A stretch of 64,000 nt of DNA from Azospirillum brasilense. GTDB taxonomy: Bacteria; Pseudomonadota; Alphaproteobacteria; Azospirillales; Azospirillaceae. Where the stretch lies: the NCBI RefSeq assembly GCF_007827795.1, contig NZ_VITI01000003.1, positions 404,090-468,089 of the forward strand, given 5' to 3'. Below, piece by piece: positions 53,174 to 62,081 of the stretch; position 1 is the stretch's first letter; each line of letters begins with the position of its first letter. The notes under the pieces were generated by a model. It ran no database searches. It saw only the letters and a list, made by a program, of their open reading frames with translations, and was not told the origin of the DNA. Made by a program: the position numbers and the translations under genes.

Positions 53174-54049
53174 ATGGCCCGTCCCCAGCTTCCGCTCAAC
53201 GCGCTGCGCGCCTTCGAGGCGTCGGCCCGCCATCTCAGCTTCACCCGCGCCGGGCTGGAGCTGTGCGTCAGCCAGGCGGCGGTCAGCCAGCAGATCCGCA
53301 CGCTGGAATCGCGGCTGGGCGTCGCCCTGTTCCGCCGCCTGCCACGCGGCCTCGCCCTGACCGACGAGGGGGCGGCGCTGGTGCCGGTACTGATGGACGC
53401 CTTCGAGCGGATCGGCGCGACGCTCGACCGCTTCGCCGACGGGCGCTACCACGAGGTGCTGACGGTCGGGGTGGTGGGAACCTTCGCCACGGGCTGGCTG
53501 CTGCCGCGCCTGCCGGCCTTCACCGCCGCGAACCCGGCGATCGACCTGCGCATCCTGACCAACAACAACCGGGTCGATCTGGCTGGCGAGGGGCTGGACT
53601 TCGCGATCCGCTTCGGCGACGGCTCCTGGCACGGGGTGGAGGCGGTGCCGCTGCTCGACGCCCCGCTGACCCCGCTCTGCGCCCCGGCGCTGGCGCAGCG
53701 GCTGTCCAGTCCGGCGGACCTCGCGCGGGAGGTGCTGCTGCGCTCCTACCGGGTCGAGGAGTGGCAGCGTTGGTTCGCGCTGGCCGGGGTGCCCTGCCCG
53801 GCCATCCGCGGTCCGGTCTTCGACTCCTCCCCCACCCTCGCCGCCGCCGCGGCGATGGGCGCCGGGGTGGCGCTGCTGCCCGCGCGGCTGTTCGGCCACG
53901 ATCTGGCCACCGAGCGGCTGGTCCGCCCCTTTGCCATCGAGGTGCCGGCGGGCCGCTACTGGCTGACCCGCCTGCATTCCCGTCCCGAGACGGCGGCGAT
54001 GCAGAGCTTCCGCCACTGGATCGCCGCCGCCGTCCACGCGGGTGATTAG
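53174..54049 (+). CDS. ampR: LysR-family regulator, AmpR/GcvA-like
   Basis: 291-aa regulator. The N-terminal helix-turn-helix is LNALRAFEASARHLSFTRAG then LELCVSQAAVSQQIRTLESR, the GcvA/AmpR subtype. The effector domain contains FATGWLLPRLPAF, DFAIRFGDGSWHGVEAVPL, LLRSYRVEEWQRWF (strongly AmpR-like) and FDSSPTLAAAAAMGAGVALL. Divergent placement with a class A beta-lactamase repeats the known ampR-bla arrangement, in which cell-wall fragments act as effectors. Assignment to that mechanism is by analogy. Confidence 0.9.
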   Translation: MARPQLPLNALRAFEASARHLSFTRAGLELCVSQAAVSQQIRTLESRLGVALFRRLPRGLALTDEGAALVPVLMDAFERIGATLDRFADGRYHEVLTVGVVGTFATGWLLPRLPAFTAANPAIDLRILTNNNRVDLAGEGLDFAIRFGDGSWHGVEAVPLLDAPLTPLCAPALAQRLSSPADLAREVLLRSYRVEEWQRWFALAGVPCPAIRGPVFDSSPTLAAAAAMGAGVALLPARLFGHDLATERLVRPFAIEVPAGRYWLTRLHSRPETAAMQSFRHWIAAAVHAGD

Positions 54050-54058
54050 GCCGGAGTC

Positions 54059-55045
54059 TCAGGCTGGTGTGGGCGCCCGCTCCGGCAGGACGCCGGCCTG
54101 TTTCAGCTCCCGCCAGAAATCCGCCGGAATCGGCTGCTTCATCAGCGCCACATTCTCATGCACGCGGGGCGGGTTCTTGGTGCCCGGAATGACCGAGGCG
54201 ACGACCGGGTGCGCCGCGCAGAATTGCAGGGCCGCCGCCCGCAGATCCACACCGTGCCGTTTGGCGATCTCGGCCAGACGGTCGCGCGCCGCCACCTTGT
54301 CCGGCGGGGCCTCCCGGTACTCGAAATTCTTGCCCCCGGCGATCAGGCCGGAATTGTAGGGGCCGCCGACCACGACATGGACGCCGCGCTCCTGGCAGCG
54401 CGGGAACAGGGTGTCCAGCGCCGGCTGGTTCAGCAGGCTGTAGCGCCCGGCCAGCAGGAAGACGTCCGGGTCGGCCCGCTCCAGCGCCATCACGCAGGGC
54501 TCCACCCGGTTGACGCCCAGGCCCCAGGCGCGGATGACGCCCTCTTCGCGAAGCTTCGTCAGCGCCACGGCGGCGCCCGTCATGGCGGTGTCGAACACCT
54601 CCAGCCAGCGTTCACCGTGAGCGTCCTCCGCGCAGTCGTGGATGTAGGCGATGTCGATGCGGGCCATGCCCAGCCGTTGCAGGCTGTCCTCGATGGAGCG
54701 GCGCACCCCGTCGGCGGTGTAGTCGTAGTCCACGCGGAAGGGCAGCCCCTTCACGAAGGGGCCGTGCTGGCCGCCCTTGCTGGCATCGGCGCGCAGCAGG
54801 CGCCCGACCTTGGTGGACAGGATGAAGTCGTCGCGCGGACGGTTGCGCAGGACATGGCCGAACCGGTGCTCCGATATGCCGGGGCCGTATTCCGGCGCCG
54901 TATCGAAATAGCGGATGCCGGCGTCCCAGGCGGCGGACAAGGTGGCCTCCGCCACGTCGTCCGGCACCTCCTCGAACATGTTGCCGAGCGGAGCGCCACC
55001 GAATCCGATGGGTCCGGGCGGAGCGAAATGCTTGCGGTCCGGCAT
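54059..55045 (-). CDS. Aldo/keto reductase
   Basis: 328-aa NAD(P)-dependent oxidoreductase with a TIM-barrel. Catalytic residues are recognisable: Asp and Tyr in YFDTAPEYGPG (about 45-55), Lys in ILSTKVGRLL, and His in IDIAYIHDC. The pattern is that of the L-fucose / D-threo-aldose 1-dehydrogenase branch (IGFGGAPLGN, SLQRLGMARIDIAYIHD). AGAGG lies six nt before the ATG. It ends 9 bp from the convergent ampR-like gene; no pathway partners are adjacent. Confidence 0.9.
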   Translation of the reverse strand: MPDRKHFAPPGPIGFGGAPLGNMFEEVPDDVAEATLSAAWDAGIRYFDTAPEYGPGISEHRFGHVLRNRPRDDFILSTKVGRLLRADASKGGQHGPFVKGLPFRVDYDYTADGVRRSIEDSLQRLGMARIDIAYIHDCAEDAHGERWLEVFDTAMTGAAVALTKLREEGVIRAWGLGVNRVEPCVMALERADPDVFLLAGRYSLLNQPALDTLFPRCQERGVHVVVGGPYNSGLIAGGKNFEYREAPPDKVAARDRLAEIAKRHGVDLRAAALQFCAAHPVVASVIPGTKNPPRVHENVALMKQPIPADFWRELKQAGVLPERAPTPA

Positions 55046-55375
55046 GATCGACCTCTCGTTGTTTTGTGCGTGCGCGGGGACTCGAGTCTGCGCTCTTATG
55101 GCGCTTCCCTCAACATCGGCCCTCAACATGGGGATGGCCGCGGCGTTCCCAGTCGCAACCGGCCGGCGCCGGCGTGGCAATTTGCGACGCGGATGGGAGC
55201 GCGTTGGCAAATTGCAACGGTTGGGAAGAAACAACCGCGCGGCCGGATCGGGAATTTTGCTGGGCGGAACAGCAATTGCGCGGGGATTGGGAGTTGGCCC
55301 GGTTTTTGAGAATGATTTGATCCGGTGCGGGCGACCGACGCCGAACAAAAAATACCCCAGGCAGGACATCCCATC
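55046..55375. other. Divergent intergenic region with GCAATTTGC/GCAAATTGC inverted repeat
   Basis: 330 bp between the aldo/keto reductase and the chemoreceptor with no gene. Perfect 9-bp arms GCAATTTGC (55177-55185) and GCAAATTGC (55207-55215) flank a GC-rich 21-bp spacer. More TTGCAAC / GTCGCAACC variants lie around 55153-55220. This looks like a protein-binding region controlling one or both genes. Confidence 0.5.
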
Positions 55376-57403
55376 ATGACCACCTCCCTTCGTGCCTTCG
55401 CGAATTTGCGCACCGCAACCAAGGTCTACACCGGCTTCGGGGTCACGCTGGCCCTGCTGGTCACGTTGGGGGCGGTTTCCTGGAGCGGCCTTCGGTCCAA
55501 TGATACAGCGCTGCGCAGCTACGCGGCGCAGTCCGACGTCACGGTGACGCTGGGCGAGGCCGACACCGCGCTGTCCGACGCACTGGGAGCCGCGGCGGAA
55601 TTTCTCGTCTCCGGGACGGACGGTGCGGCCAACCGCTTCCGCGCCACCGCCGCGGACTTCCGCCGGCATCTGGACAAGGCGGCTCCCGGAATCGGCGATC
55701 TCGCCGACCGTCAGGCCGTGGAGGAGATCCGCGGGCTGGAGCGGGATTTCCTGACCGGCTTCGATCGTCTGGTCGCCCTGCGCACCGAACGGGACGGCAT
55801 CGTCGCGGAGGTCGTGAACAAGCTGGGCGCCGACATCCGCCGGACGCTGAGTGAACTGGTCGCCGCCGAACGGCTGACCGGGAATCTGGACCGCACCGTC
55901 CAGGCTGCAGGGGTCAGCGAGCAGTACTTGCTGGTGCGCGTGCTGGTCGCCCGCTTCGTGACCGAGACGAAGCCCGAGGATCTGGCCCGCATCCGTCAGG
56001 ATCTGGCGGCGGTGGCCGCCGACGTCCAGACCGAAGCCAAAAGCTGGGCCGATTCGCCGGGCGCCGCGAAGCGCGCGGAGGTGCTCGCCAAGCTGCCGCG
56101 CTACACCGCGGGCATCGAGCGCATCGCCGCCATTGCCGAGGAGATGGCGCGGGTCAACTCCGACACGCTGACCCGCGCCGGCGCCCAGATCAACGGCAGG
56201 ATCGGGGCGATCCGCCAGCACTCCACCGAGGTTTTGAAGGGGCTGGAGCGCAGCGCCGCCACCGCGGTGACCGCCGCCGAGCGGCAGGGAGCCGCGGTGA
56301 CCGCCGCCGCCGTGGCGCTGGGGCTGCTGCTGGCCTGGATGATTTCGCGGGCGATCACCCGTCCGCTCGGCGCCATCACCGGGGCGATGGGCCGGCTGGC
56401 CGAAGGCGACCGGACGGTGCAGGTGGACGAGGGGTGGCGAAAGGACGAGATCGGGGCGCTGGCCCGCGCCCTCCAGGTCTTCAAGTCGAACGCCGAGGAG
56501 ATGGAGCGCATGCGCAAGGCGCAGGAGGAGGCCGAACGCCAAGCCACCGAGCAGCGCCGCGCCACCATGATGCGCATGGCCGACACCTTCGAGACGACGG
56601 TCCAGGGCATCGTCGAGGCGGTGGCGAGCGCCGCGGGCGGCATGCACAACGCCGCCAGCACCTTGTCCGGCACCGCGGCGGACGCCAGCGAGCGCTCGCT
56701 TCTGGTCGCCTCCGCCTCCGAGGAAGCGTCGGCCAACGTGCAGACCGTCGCCAGCGCGACCGAGGAGTTGTCGGCCTCGATCGCCGAAATCGGCCAGCAG
56801 GTGGAGATCTCCACCCGCATCGCCGGTCAGGCGGTGAGCGACGCGGAAGGAGCCGACCAGACGATGTGCGCCCTGGTCACCGCCGCCGAGCAGATCGGGC
56901 AGGTGGTGGAGATCATCAGCGGCATCGCCGCCCAGACCAACCTGCTGGCGCTGAACGCCACCATCGAGGCGGCCCGCGCCGGCGAGGCCGGCAAGGGATT
57001 CGCCGTGGTGGCGGGCGAGGTGAAGGCGCTGGCGAACCAGACCGCCAAGGCAACCGACGAGATCCAGTCGAAGGTGCAGGAGATCCAGCAGACCACCGGC
57101 GGCGCGCAGAAGGCCATCGGCAGCATCGGCCAGACCATCGGCCGGATGAGCGAGATCGCCACAACCATCGCCGCCGCCATCGAGGAGCAGGCCGCCGCGA
57201 CCCGAGAGATCGCCAGCAGCGTCTCCCAGGCCGCCCAGGGGACGGAGGAGGTGTCGCGCAACATCGCCGGCGTCAGCACGGCGGTGTCGGAAACCGGCGA
57301 CGCCGCCAGCCGCGTCCACGGCACCTCGGAGGAACTGGCCGTCGAGGCGGAGCGTCTGCGCAGCGAGGTGCGCAGCTTCATCGCCACCGTCCGGGCCGCC
57401 TGA
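55376..57403 (+). CDS. Methyl-accepting chemotaxis protein
   Basis: 675-aa chemoreceptor. Transmembrane helices lie at about 18-38 and 303-325, enclosing an all-helical periplasmic sensor of about 265 residues, the size of helical bimodular-type (HBM) sensors. HAMP follows (about 327-380, with [20 protein letters not shown]), then the methylation helices and the signalling tip [20 protein letters not shown], which is canonical. No CheW-binding pentapeptide for CheR is seen at the C-terminus (ends [11 protein letters not shown]). The ligand is unknown. No che genes are in the window. Confidence 0.95.
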   Translation: MTTSLRAFANLRTATKVYTGFGVTLALLVTLGAVSWSGLRSNDTALRSYAAQSDVTVTLGEADTALSDALGAAAEFLVSGTDGAANRFRATAADFRRHLDKAAPGIGDLADRQAVEEIRGLERDFLTGFDRLVALRTERDGIVAEVVNKLGADIRRTLSELVAAERLTGNLDRTVQAAGVSEQYLLVRVLVARFVTETKPEDLARIRQDLAAVAADVQTEAKSWADSPGAAKRAEVLAKLPRYTAGIERIAAIAEEMARVNSDTLTRAGAQINGRIGAIRQHSTEVLKGLERSAATAVTAAERQGAAVTAAAVALGLLLAWMISRAITRPLGAITGAMGRLAEGDRTVQVDEGWRKDEIGALARALQVFKSNAEEMERMRKAQEEAERQATEQRRATMMRMADTFETTVQGIVEAVASAAGGMHNAASTLSGTAADASERSLLVASASEEASANVQTVASATEELSASIAEIGQQVEISTRIAGQAVSDAEGADQTMCALVTAAEQIGQVVEIISGIAAQTNLLALNATIEAARAGEAGKGFAVVAGEVKALANQTAKATDEIQSKVQEIQQTTGGAQKAIGSIGQTIGRMSEIATTIAAAIEEQAAATREIASSVSQAAQGTEEVSRNIAGVSTAVSETGDAASRVHGTSEELAVEAERLRSEVRSFIATVRAA

Positions 57404-57466
57404 CCCGGCAGGAGGGGGAATCGCCGCTTGTTCCGGTTCCCGTCCGCCGGATGGGTGTTAGGCTGA

Positions 57467-57497
57467 ACCGAGGCGCCTGAGCGACAGGCGTCTCGGT
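57467..57497 (+). terminator. Probable terminator downstream of the chemoreceptor gene
   Basis: ACCGAGGCGCCTG (57467-57479) pairs with CAGGCGTCTCGGT (57485-57497) with one G-U wobble and a 5-nt loop, followed by TTTGG. It also argues against a translation start for the next gene at the TTG just inside it. Confidence 0.55.
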
Positions 57498-57533
57498 TTG
57501 GCGCTTCGATTGGGCGGCCGGGATTGGTCGGTC

Positions 57534-58673
57534 ATGATGAGAAGGATCTCCCTGAGGGCCGCCTCCGGTTTCGCCCGGCGTTTCGCCGGGCTGGCCGGGG
57601 GCTACTGGGCGGGGCGGGACCGCTGGTCGGTATGGCTGCTGACGGCGGCCCTGCTGGCCCTGACGGTGGCGCAGGTGTCGGTCCCGGTCATGTTGAACCT
57701 GTGGAGCCAGCGCCTGTTCGACGCGCTGGAGCAGCGGGCGATGGACCGTTTGCCGGTCATGGCCGCGGTGGCCGGCGGCATCCTGCTGTTCAACATCGCC
57801 GTCACCGTGTCGCATCTGTGGGTGAAGCGGCGCATCCAGTTCGGTTGGCGGGCGTGGCTGACCCGGCGCTTGGTCGGCGGTTGGCTGTCCGACGGGCGCG
57901 AACTGGCCCTCCCCTCCCGTCCCGGCGACCATGACAATCCGGACGGACGCATCGCCGAGGACGTCCGAATCGTCACCGAACTCGCCGTCGATCTGGGCCA
58001 TTCGCTGACCTACTGCCTGCTGCTTCTGATCAGCTTCTCCAGTATTTTGTGGCAACTTTCCGGTGTCGTGCATGTCGCCTTCGGCGGCCTGAGCCTCGCG
58101 GTGCCCGGCCATCTGCTTCTCCTCGCCCTGGCCTTCTCCGCCGCCGGGACCGCCGCGGCCATCGCCGTCGCCCGGCCGCTCGTCCGCGCGGCGGAGCGCC
58201 GGCAGGGGCTGGAGGCCGATTTCCGCTTCGGGCTGGCGCGGGTGCGGGAGAATGCCCCGGTCATCGCCCGGCAGCACGGCGAAGCCGTGGAGCGCGGCCG
58301 CATGGCCCTGCTGTTCGGCGGGGTGCGCCGTGGCTGGGAACGGCAGACCGCCGCGCTGGTCCGTGTGATGGCCTTCGGCGCGTCCTATTCGGTGCTGTCC
58401 ACCGTCTTTCCCATCCTGGTGGTAGCGCCCCGCTACGTCGCGGGGGCCATCACGCTGGGGATGATGATGCAGACCGCGCAAGCCTTCCAGCAGGCCGTCG
58501 CGGCGTTGTCCTGGCCCATCGACAATCTGGCGACCGTCGCCCAGTGGAAGGCGTCGGTGGAGCGCGTGCTGGGCCTCAAGGAGGCGCTGGACGGGATCGC
58601 CCCCTTGGCCCCGGTCAAGGCGCGTGTCCCGGATTCGCTGTCCGATGGCGGCAACACCGCGCGGAAACGGTAA
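57534..58673 (+). CDS. SbmA/YddA-type ABC membrane protein lacking an ATPase domain
   Basis: 379-aa multi-helix membrane protein of the ABC_membrane_2 / SbmA-BacA family. It starts at the paired ATGs 57534/57537, since the earlier TTG lies in a terminator hairpin. Family signatures are LNLWSQRLFDALEQRAM (about 45-61), HDNPDGRIAEDVRIVTELAV and a following helical region to KASVERVLGLKEALDG. YddA-type homologues (about 560-600 aa) continue into a nucleotide-binding domain, which is absent here; the frame ends 30 residues after the last helix. It is therefore either a stand-alone SbmA-like peptide importer or a truncated transporter. No ATPase gene is adjacent. Confidence 0.78.
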   Translation: MMRRISLRAASGFARRFAGLAGGYWAGRDRWSVWLLTAALLALTVAQVSVPVMLNLWSQRLFDALEQRAMDRLPVMAAVAGGILLFNIAVTVSHLWVKRRIQFGWRAWLTRRLVGGWLSDGRELALPSRPGDHDNPDGRIAEDVRIVTELAVDLGHSLTYCLLLLISFSSILWQLSGVVHVAFGGLSLAVPGHLLLLALAFSAAGTAAAIAVARPLVRAAERRQGLEADFRFGLARVRENAPVIARQHGEAVERGRMALLFGGVRRGWERQTAALVRVMAFGASYSVLSTVFPILVVAPRYVAGAITLGMMMQTAQAFQQAVAALSWPIDNLATVAQWKASVERVLGLKEALDGIAPLAPVKARVPDSLSDGGNTARKR

Positions 58674-58762
58674 AGCGGCCCGGCACTTTCCGTTTGACCT
58701 CAACTTAGCTTGAGGTTCTATCCTGCCGCCGCACGCCGAAACCTTGGGAGGGACCGGGCCGA

Positions 58763-59947
58763 ATGCACCGCGAGATACGGCTCCTGCTGCGCCGCTGGAA
58801 AATCACTCTGCTGAAGAAACGCGAAAACCGCCGCCGCCTTGCCCTGTTCAGGCCCATCCTGCCCGGCGCGAACCTGAAGGACCGGCTGATCGCCTGCTGC
58901 GGCGCCATGCTCGGCCTCGCCGCGACGGGCCTGCTCTGCCACAACCTGCTGACCCATATCACAAGCGCGCCAGCCCTGGTGGCCCCCATGGGGGCGTCGG
59001 CGGTCCTGCTGTTCGCGGTGCCGGCCAGCCCGCTCGCCCAGCCCTGGTCGATCATCGGCGGCAACACCCTGTCGGCGCTGGTCGGGGTGATGGTGGCGGC
59101 GCTGATCCCCGACCCGATGCTGGCCGGCGGCGTGGCGGTGGCGCTGGCCATCGCGACCATGTCGATGACGCGCTGCCTGCACCCGCCGGGCGGCGCCGCC
59201 GCACTGACCGCGGTGATCGGTGGGCCGGCGATCGCGGCGTCGGGGATGCAGTTCGTGTTCTATCCGGTGGCCGTCAACTCCATCCTGCTGGTGCTGGCGG
59301 GCTGGACGTTCCACCGCTTCTCCGGCCATTCCTACCCGCACCGGGCGCCGCCCAAGCCGGCCAACAGCCACGGCACCGCCGATCCGCCCGCCCGGACGCG
59401 CGCCGGCCTGACCGCCGACGACCTGGACGAGGCGATCCGCGACCTGGGGGAAGCGCTGGACGTCAACCGCGACGACCTGAGCGCACTTCTGGAGAAGGCG
59501 GAGCTTCACGCCATGGAGCGGATGCACGGCGGGATCACCTGCGGCGACATCATGGCCCGCGACGTGGTGACGGTGAGCGCGGAGGCCCATCCGGAGGTGG
59601 CCCGCGCCCGCCTGATCGAGCACGCCTTCCGCACCCTGCCGGTGGTGGACCGGCGCAACGTGGTGGTTGGTCTGGTCGGGCACCAGCATCTGGTCGGGAA
59701 CGCCGCGACGGTGGCCTCGGTGATGGCCCCGCCGGTGACCGCCGGCCCGGAAACCCCGGCCTTCCGCCTGCTCGGCCCACTGTCGGAAGAGAGCACGCAC
59801 GAGGTCGCCATCGTGGATGGAAGCGGCGGACTGCTGGGTGTGGTGACCCAGACGGACCTGCTGCTGGTGATGGCCCGCACGAACCTTCTGCAATCGCTGG
59901 AAAGCGTCCGGAGTCCGGACGCGCTGGCGGCGTCGGCAAGCCGCTGA
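58763..59947 (+). CDS. HPP-family membrane protein with C-terminal CBS pair
   Basis: 394-aa protein. A basic N-terminus (about 1-40) leads into four to five membrane helices (about 42-195) carrying the HPP signature SMTRCLHPPGGAAAL. A helical linker follows (about 215-255), then two CBS domains (about 255-385: CGDIMARDVVTVSAEA, FRTLPVVDRRNVVVGLVG, EVAIVDGSGGLLGVVTQTDL). HPP proteins have been implicated in nitrite or other anion transport in plants and cyanobacteria; the CBS pair probably binds an adenine nucleotide. Substrate here is unknown. It ends just before the first parS-like palindrome. Confidence 0.88.
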   Translation: MHREIRLLLRRWKITLLKKRENRRRLALFRPILPGANLKDRLIACCGAMLGLAATGLLCHNLLTHITSAPALVAPMGASAVLLFAVPASPLAQPWSIIGGNTLSALVGVMVAALIPDPMLAGGVAVALAIATMSMTRCLHPPGGAAALTAVIGGPAIAASGMQFVFYPVAVNSILLVLAGWTFHRFSGHSYPHRAPPKPANSHGTADPPARTRAGLTADDLDEAIRDLGEALDVNRDDLSALLEKAELHAMERMHGGITCGDIMARDVVTVSAEAHPEVARARLIEHAFRTLPVVDRRNVVVGLVGHQHLVGNAATVASVMAPPVTAGPETPAFRLLGPLSEESTHEVAIVDGSGGLLGVVTQTDLLLVMARTNLLQSLESVRSPDALAASASR

Positions 59948-59964
59948 CCCGCATCGGCAGTCAT

Positions 59965-59994
59965 GGCTCCGCGAGAAAATTTTCTCGCGGAGCC
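59965..59994. promoter_or_regulatory. Candidate parS site 1 (perfect 30-bp palindrome)
   Basis: Two perfect 15-bp arms (59965-59979, 59980-59994) with no loop. The central 18 bp, GCGAGAAAATTTTCTCGC, are identical to a second site at 62014-62031 on the other side of parAB. The two sites bracket the operon, as expected for ParB-binding centromere sequences. It lies between the convergent HPP and parB 3' ends, so a terminator function is an alternative for this copy. Confidence 0.7.
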
Positions 59995-60002
59995 GGCTCG
60001 CC

Positions 60003-60887
60003 TCACTCCCCTCCCCCGCCCTTCCCGGCGTTCAGGATCGCGTCGATGTCGTCGCGGATCGCGCGGAGCGTCTCCCGGTCGATGTCGGCCAGCGCCAAGC
60101 CCTGTTCACGGACGCTGGCGACGGTCTGGCGCGCCCCGAACACCGCCTTGGCCAGCGGCTTCGGCAGGGCGCTGCCGGTCGGAACCGCGTTGCTGCGGGG
60201 CTTTGCCGCCGCGGGTGCCGGGACCTCCTCGTCGGCGGAGCGCCGGGTCATTTCCTTGACCAGTGCGTCCCAGCCGCGCAATTGTTCGCCCTCCCCTTTC
60301 AACCGGGCGATCTCCACCAGCCGGTAGCGCGCCGGGCGGTGCAGCGGATACTCGTCGCGGATGCGCTGCGGCAGGCGGCTGATGAGAAGCGCGCGGGAAA
60401 TGTCCACACGGTCCTTGCCCACGATCCGCCCGACATCCTCCTGCCGGTAGCCGTGGCGCTCCATCAGCCGGGCGTAGGCGTCTCCCTCTTCAAAAGGTGA
60501 CAGGTCGGCGCGGACGACGTTCTCGATCAGCGCCAGCTCGTCCGACGCTCCGGTGACGGTGACGGCGTAGATGGTCGGGTGACCGAGCGAGCGAACGGCG
60601 CGGAAGCGCCGCTCACCGAAGACGAGCTGAAAGCGGCCGTCACTCAGCTGCTGCACGCCGACCGGCTGGGCCAGCCCGTGCTGCGCGATGGAGGATTTCA
60701 GGGCCTCCATGTCCGCCTCGTCGAAATGGCGGCGGGGCTGGTCGGGGTTGGTGACGATGCGGCCGACGTCGATCTCCACGACGACCGGGCCGCGGCGGTT
60801 GAAGCCCTGCCCGTCCTCGCGGGCTTGGCGCTCCGCCGCCGCGGTGGTCAGCACGCCGGTGTTCGTCCGGGCCAGTTTACGCGACAT
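60003..60887 (-). CDS. parB: ParB-family partition protein
   Basis: 294-aa centromere-binding protein. It has an N-terminal ParA-interaction segment, then a ParB/Srx nuclease-fold domain (about 36-125) with NPDQPRRHFDEADMEALKSS and the CTP-binding motif GERRFRAVR. A helix-turn-helix follows (about 140-200: YRQEDVGRIVGKDRVDISRA then LLISRLPQRIRDEY). The C-terminal tail (about 225-294) carries an Ala/Pro-rich linker and a dimerisation helix. It overlaps the end of parA by 11 bp, so the two are translationally coupled. Segregation of this replicon is the expected role. Confidence 0.94.
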   Translation of the reverse strand: MSRKLARTNTGVLTTAAAERQAREDGQGFNRRGPVVVEIDVGRIVTNPDQPRRHFDEADMEALKSSIAQHGLAQPVGVQQLSDGRFQLVFGERRFRAVRSLGHPTIYAVTVTGASDELALIENVVRADLSPFEEGDAYARLMERHGYRQEDVGRIVGKDRVDISRALLISRLPQRIRDEYPLHRPARYRLVEIARLKGEGEQLRGWDALVKEMTRRSADEEVPAPAAAKPRSNAVPTGSALPKPLAKAVFGARQTVASVREQGLALADIDRETLRAIRDDIDAILNAGKGGGGE

Positions 60888-61911
60888 GAGCCATCACCTC
60901 CGGCATGCGGGCACGCTCCTGGATCAGCGCGTCGGCAACAGCCTGATAGACCTCGTAGCCCGGCGCGTCCGGCACCGCCTCCAGCGCGGCGCGCCCGGCG
61001 GCCACTGCCTGGGCGTAGACGGTCGCCCGCGGGATCGGGCCGAAGACCCGCAGCTTCGCGCCGAACAGGTTGCGGATGTCGTCCAGCGACGCCTGGTCCT
61101 GGGTCAGCCGCGCGTTGAACATGGTCGGCAGGATGCCGAGAACGCTGACCCCCGGGTTGGCCCGGCGGCGGATCATGTCGAGATTCTCCAGAAGGAACTC
61201 CACGCCGGCGACGCTCAGCATTTCCGTCTGGCAGGGGATGGCGACGGTGTTGGCGGCGGTCAGCGCGTTGCGCGCCAGCATGCCGAAATGCGGCGGGGTA
61301 TCCACGAAGATGAAATCGTAGCTCTGCCGCGCTCCGCCATCCAGGCATTCACGAAGCGCGCAGTCCCCCGAGGACTGGCTTTGCAGCTCCGCCTCCGCGT
61401 CGCCCAGCCGCATGCCGCTGGGGATCACGTCCAGCCCGCTGTCGGTGGTGACGATGTAGTCGCTGAGATCGAAACCTTTCCCCCGCGATTTCAGCGCCTC
61501 CACCGACGCCTTCAGGGCGTAGTAGAGGGTCTTCTCCTCGCGCTCACGCTCGATGGAATTGATGCCGAGATGGATGGTGGCGTTGGCCTGCGGGTCCGCG
61601 TCGATCAGCAGCACCTTGAAATGCCGGGCGAGCAGGGTGGCGGTGTTGACGGTGAAGGCGGTCTTGCCCACGCCGCCCTTGCGGTTGGCGGCCGCGCAGA
61701 TCAGCGCCGGGCCATGCCGCGTCACGGTTCCGATCTTCTCCTGCAGCAGCAGGGAAATGATCGAGGCCGGGATCTTCTCGCTGCCGTTCTCCCAGCGCGA
61801 GATCTTCGCCTTGTCGTATTTCCGGCCGAGCTTTTCGTTCAGCCAAGCCGCGAAGTCCGGCTGGTTCAGCGTCCGGCCTTCCCGGAACGCCTTGATGTCC
61901 TCGCCGCGCAT
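60877..61911 (-). CDS. parA: ParA-family partition ATPase with N-terminal HTH
   Basis: 344-aa partition ATPase. Residues 1-65 form a short Xre-like DNA-binding region (FAAWLNEKLGRKYDKAKISR then WENGSEKIPASIISLLL), so it may autorepress the operon. The deviant Walker A is NRKGGVGKTAFTVNTATLL (about 77-95), the A' motif is LLIDADPQANAT and Walker B is DFIFVDTPPHFG. An HTH-bearing ParA is usual for plasmid type Ia-like systems. An inverted repeat and parS site 2 lie 63-120 bp upstream of the start and are probable operators. Confidence 0.94.
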   Translation of the reverse strand: MRGEDIKAFREGRTLNQPDFAAWLNEKLGRKYDKAKISRWENGSEKIPASIISLLLQEKIGTVTRHGPALICAAANRKGGVGKTAFTVNTATLLARHFKVLLIDADPQANATIHLGINSIEREREEKTLYYALKASVEALKSRGKGFDLSDYIVTTDSGLDVIPSGMRLGDAEAELQSQSSGDCALRECLDGGARQSYDFIFVDTPPHFGMLARNALTAANTVAIPCQTEMLSVAGVEFLLENLDMIRRRANPGVSVLGILPTMFNARLTQDQASLDDIRNLFGAKLRVFGPIPRATVYAQAVAAGRAALEAVPDAPGYEVYQAVADALIQERARMPEVMAHVA

Positions 61912-61973
61912 GGTTCATTCCCCTGCCTTGCCCCGACGCCACTTTTGCGCGGCGCCGGAGTCCGGTCAAGCCG

Positions 61974-62012
61974 GAATGTTGACTCCGGGGCAGGGGAGGG
62001 GAGTCAACATTC
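61974..62012. promoter_or_regulatory. 13-bp inverted repeat upstream of parA
   Basis: GAATGTTGACTCC (61974-61986) and GGAGTCAACATTC (62000-62012) are exact inverted copies around a 13-nt GC-rich spacer. It lies 63 bp upstream of the parA start and abuts parS site 2. It is a probable operator for ParA autorepression or a promoter-associated structure. Confidence 0.6.
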
Positions 62013-62013
62013 G

Positions 62014-62031
62014 GCGAGAAAATTTTCTCGC
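62014..62031. promoter_or_regulatory. Candidate parS site 2
   Basis: GCGAGAAAATTTTCTCGC, an 18-bp perfect palindrome identical to the core of the site at 59965-59994. It lies about 100 bp upstream of parA, immediately next to the inverted repeat at 61974-62012. The core differs from the usual chromosomal parS (TGTTTCACGTGAAACA). Confidence 0.72.
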
Positions 62032-62081
62032 GGGACAAGGCTCCGGCGGGCGACGCAACCCGTGCGCCCCCGCCGGTCCGG

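Noticed and set aside
59965..59994. Simple rho-independent terminator between HPP and parB genes
   Set aside because: There is no loop or T-run, and the same 18-bp core recurs upstream of parA where a terminator would make no sense; kept as parS candidate.
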